A DNA stretch of 64,000 nt, taken from assembly GCF_043555865.1 (NCBI RefSeq), contig NZ_JBIGHY010000005.1:248001-312000 (forward strand). The letters run 5' to 3'. Under the pieces are notes generated by a model. That model ran no database searches. It was given only the letters and a program-made list of their open reading frames with translations, and was not told the DNA's origin. This stretch comes from Pelomonas dachongensis (GTDB lineage Bacteria > Pseudomonadota > Gammaproteobacteria > Burkholderiales > Burkholderiaceae_C). The stretch's first letter is position 1. Every line of letters begins with the position of its first letter. This document shows positions 63,458-64,000 of the stretch, piece after piece. The position numbers and the translations under genes were made by a program.

Positions 63458-64000
63458 CTACAGGGTCGCCAGCAGCGCCGACATCGCCGCTTCGCTGGCC
63501 GGCTTGGTCAGGTGCGCATCGAATCCCGCCTCGCGGGCGTGCTTCTTGTCGTCTTCTGACCCGCGGCCGGTCAGGGCCACCAGCAGCGTGCCGGCAAAGC
63601 GCGCGTCCTGGCGCAGCGCGGTGGCCACCTGGTAGCCGTCCATGCCGGGCATGCCCACGTCGCAGAACACCGCCTGGGGCTGGAAGCGCGCCGCCGCCTG
63701 CAGCGCCGCAGCGCCGCTGTGCTCGACCTGCACATCGTGCCCGCCGAGTGACAGCAGCATCCCGAGCGCCGTGGCGGCGTCCTCGTTGTCATCAACCACC
63801 AAGACACGCCGCGCCTGCCCGGCTTGGGGCGGCGGCGCGGCCTGCAGCTGCGGCGCGGCCGACTGCTGCACCAGCGGCAGCCGGATGGTGAACGTGCTGC
63901 CCTGCCCCACGCCAGGGCTGTTCGCGCTGACGAGGCCGCCATGCAGGGCCACAAGGCTGCGCACCAGCGCCAGTCCGATGCCCAGCCCGCCTTGCGAGCG
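63458..64000 (-). CDS. Hybrid sensor kinase, C-terminal part with receiver domain (start cut by window edge)
   Basis: The 180 residues present begin inside the kinase ATP-binding G2 box (GGLGIGLALVRSLVALHGG), then FTIRLPLVQQ and a proline-rich linker, then a receiver domain: VLVVDDNEDAATALGML, phosphorylated Asp in AVFCDVGMPGMDGYQ, and Lys in HLTKPASEAAM. It is therefore a hybrid histidine kinase whose N-terminal part lies to the right of the window. Confidence 0.9.
   Translation of the reverse strand, partial: RSQGGLGIGLALVRSLVALHGGLVSANSPGVGQGSTFTIRLPLVQQSAAPQLQAAPPPQAGQARRVLVVDDNEDAATALGMLLSLGGHDVQVEHSGAAALQAAARFQPQAVFCDVGMPGMDGYQVATALRQDARFAGTLLVALTGRGSEDDKKHAREAGFDAHLTKPASEAAMSALLATL

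Overview
The window is a gene-dense, high-GC (roughly 68-70%) bacterial chromosome segment with short intergenic gaps and many 1-8 nt start/stop overlaps. Gene families and arrangement point to a betaproteobacterium of the order Burkholderiales, in the Rubrivivax/Leptothrix/Roseateles/Methylibium neighbourhood. Evidence includes homodimeric AceE with aceF and a lipoyl-domain-bearing lpdA divergent from a PAS kinase/FixJ regulator, then folD and an M3 peptidase; ureJ (hupE) inside a urease operon; a PEP-CTERM protein; and a PaaR-like operator. The species call is inference. No tRNA, rRNA, CRISPR array, insertion sequence or prophage was seen.

Layout. 0-2.4 kb: 3' part of a paaG-like isomerase with promoter and operator, then a chemoreceptor. 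2.4-8.4 kb: moaA, a membrane protein, mobA and a GNAT gene in an overlapping run, then a YceI-like lipoprotein, a DUF962/Mpo1-like protein, a ketopantoate reductase and TerC. 8.4-12.1 kb: urease accessory genes ureE, an outer-membrane barrel gene, ureF, ureG and ureD (minus strand). 12.1-21.1 kb: a 9-kb block unrelated to urease (MazE-type antitoxin/Doc toxin, dienoyl-CoA isomerase, PldA, K+ channel, AraC regulator, VOC protein, orphan protein, CoA-transferase, DUF3616, histidine phosphatase). 21.1-21.8 kb: a degenerate-looking spacer. 21.8-29.7 kb: one long minus-strand run, apbC - PhnD-like binding protein - ATPase - two permeases - nitroreductase - ureA - ureJ - ureB - ureC. 29.8-41.4 kb: TonB-dependent receptor, LapD/LapG pair, a small secreted protein and a membrane protein, HDOD protein, and a 1173-residue PEP-CTERM protein built from autotransporter-type beta repeats. 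41.4-54.0 kb: pyruvate dehydrogenase operon (aceE-aceF-lpdA, with terminator), divergent sensor kinase/FixJ regulator, folD, prlC. 54.0-64 kb: an OmpR/kinase pair with a His-Ala repeat, alpha/beta hydrolase, DUF1697, patatin, an overlapping four-gene cluster, M16 peptidase, and the C-terminal part of a hybrid kinase cut by the window edge.

How genes work together. UreABC is the nickel urease, UreDEFG load the metal and UreJ probably brings nickel in. Here these genes are split into two blocks 9.7 kb apart, and the catalytic block sits at the end of a transporter/nitroreductase operon, which is the most unusual feature of the window. Three two-component or partial two-component genes, LapD/LapG and HDOD indicate strong signalling and biofilm control. 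AceE, AceF and LpdA form the pyruvate dehydrogenase complex; MoaA and MobA act at the first and last stages of molybdenum cofactor synthesis. All functional calls rest on motifs read by eye; no database search was run.
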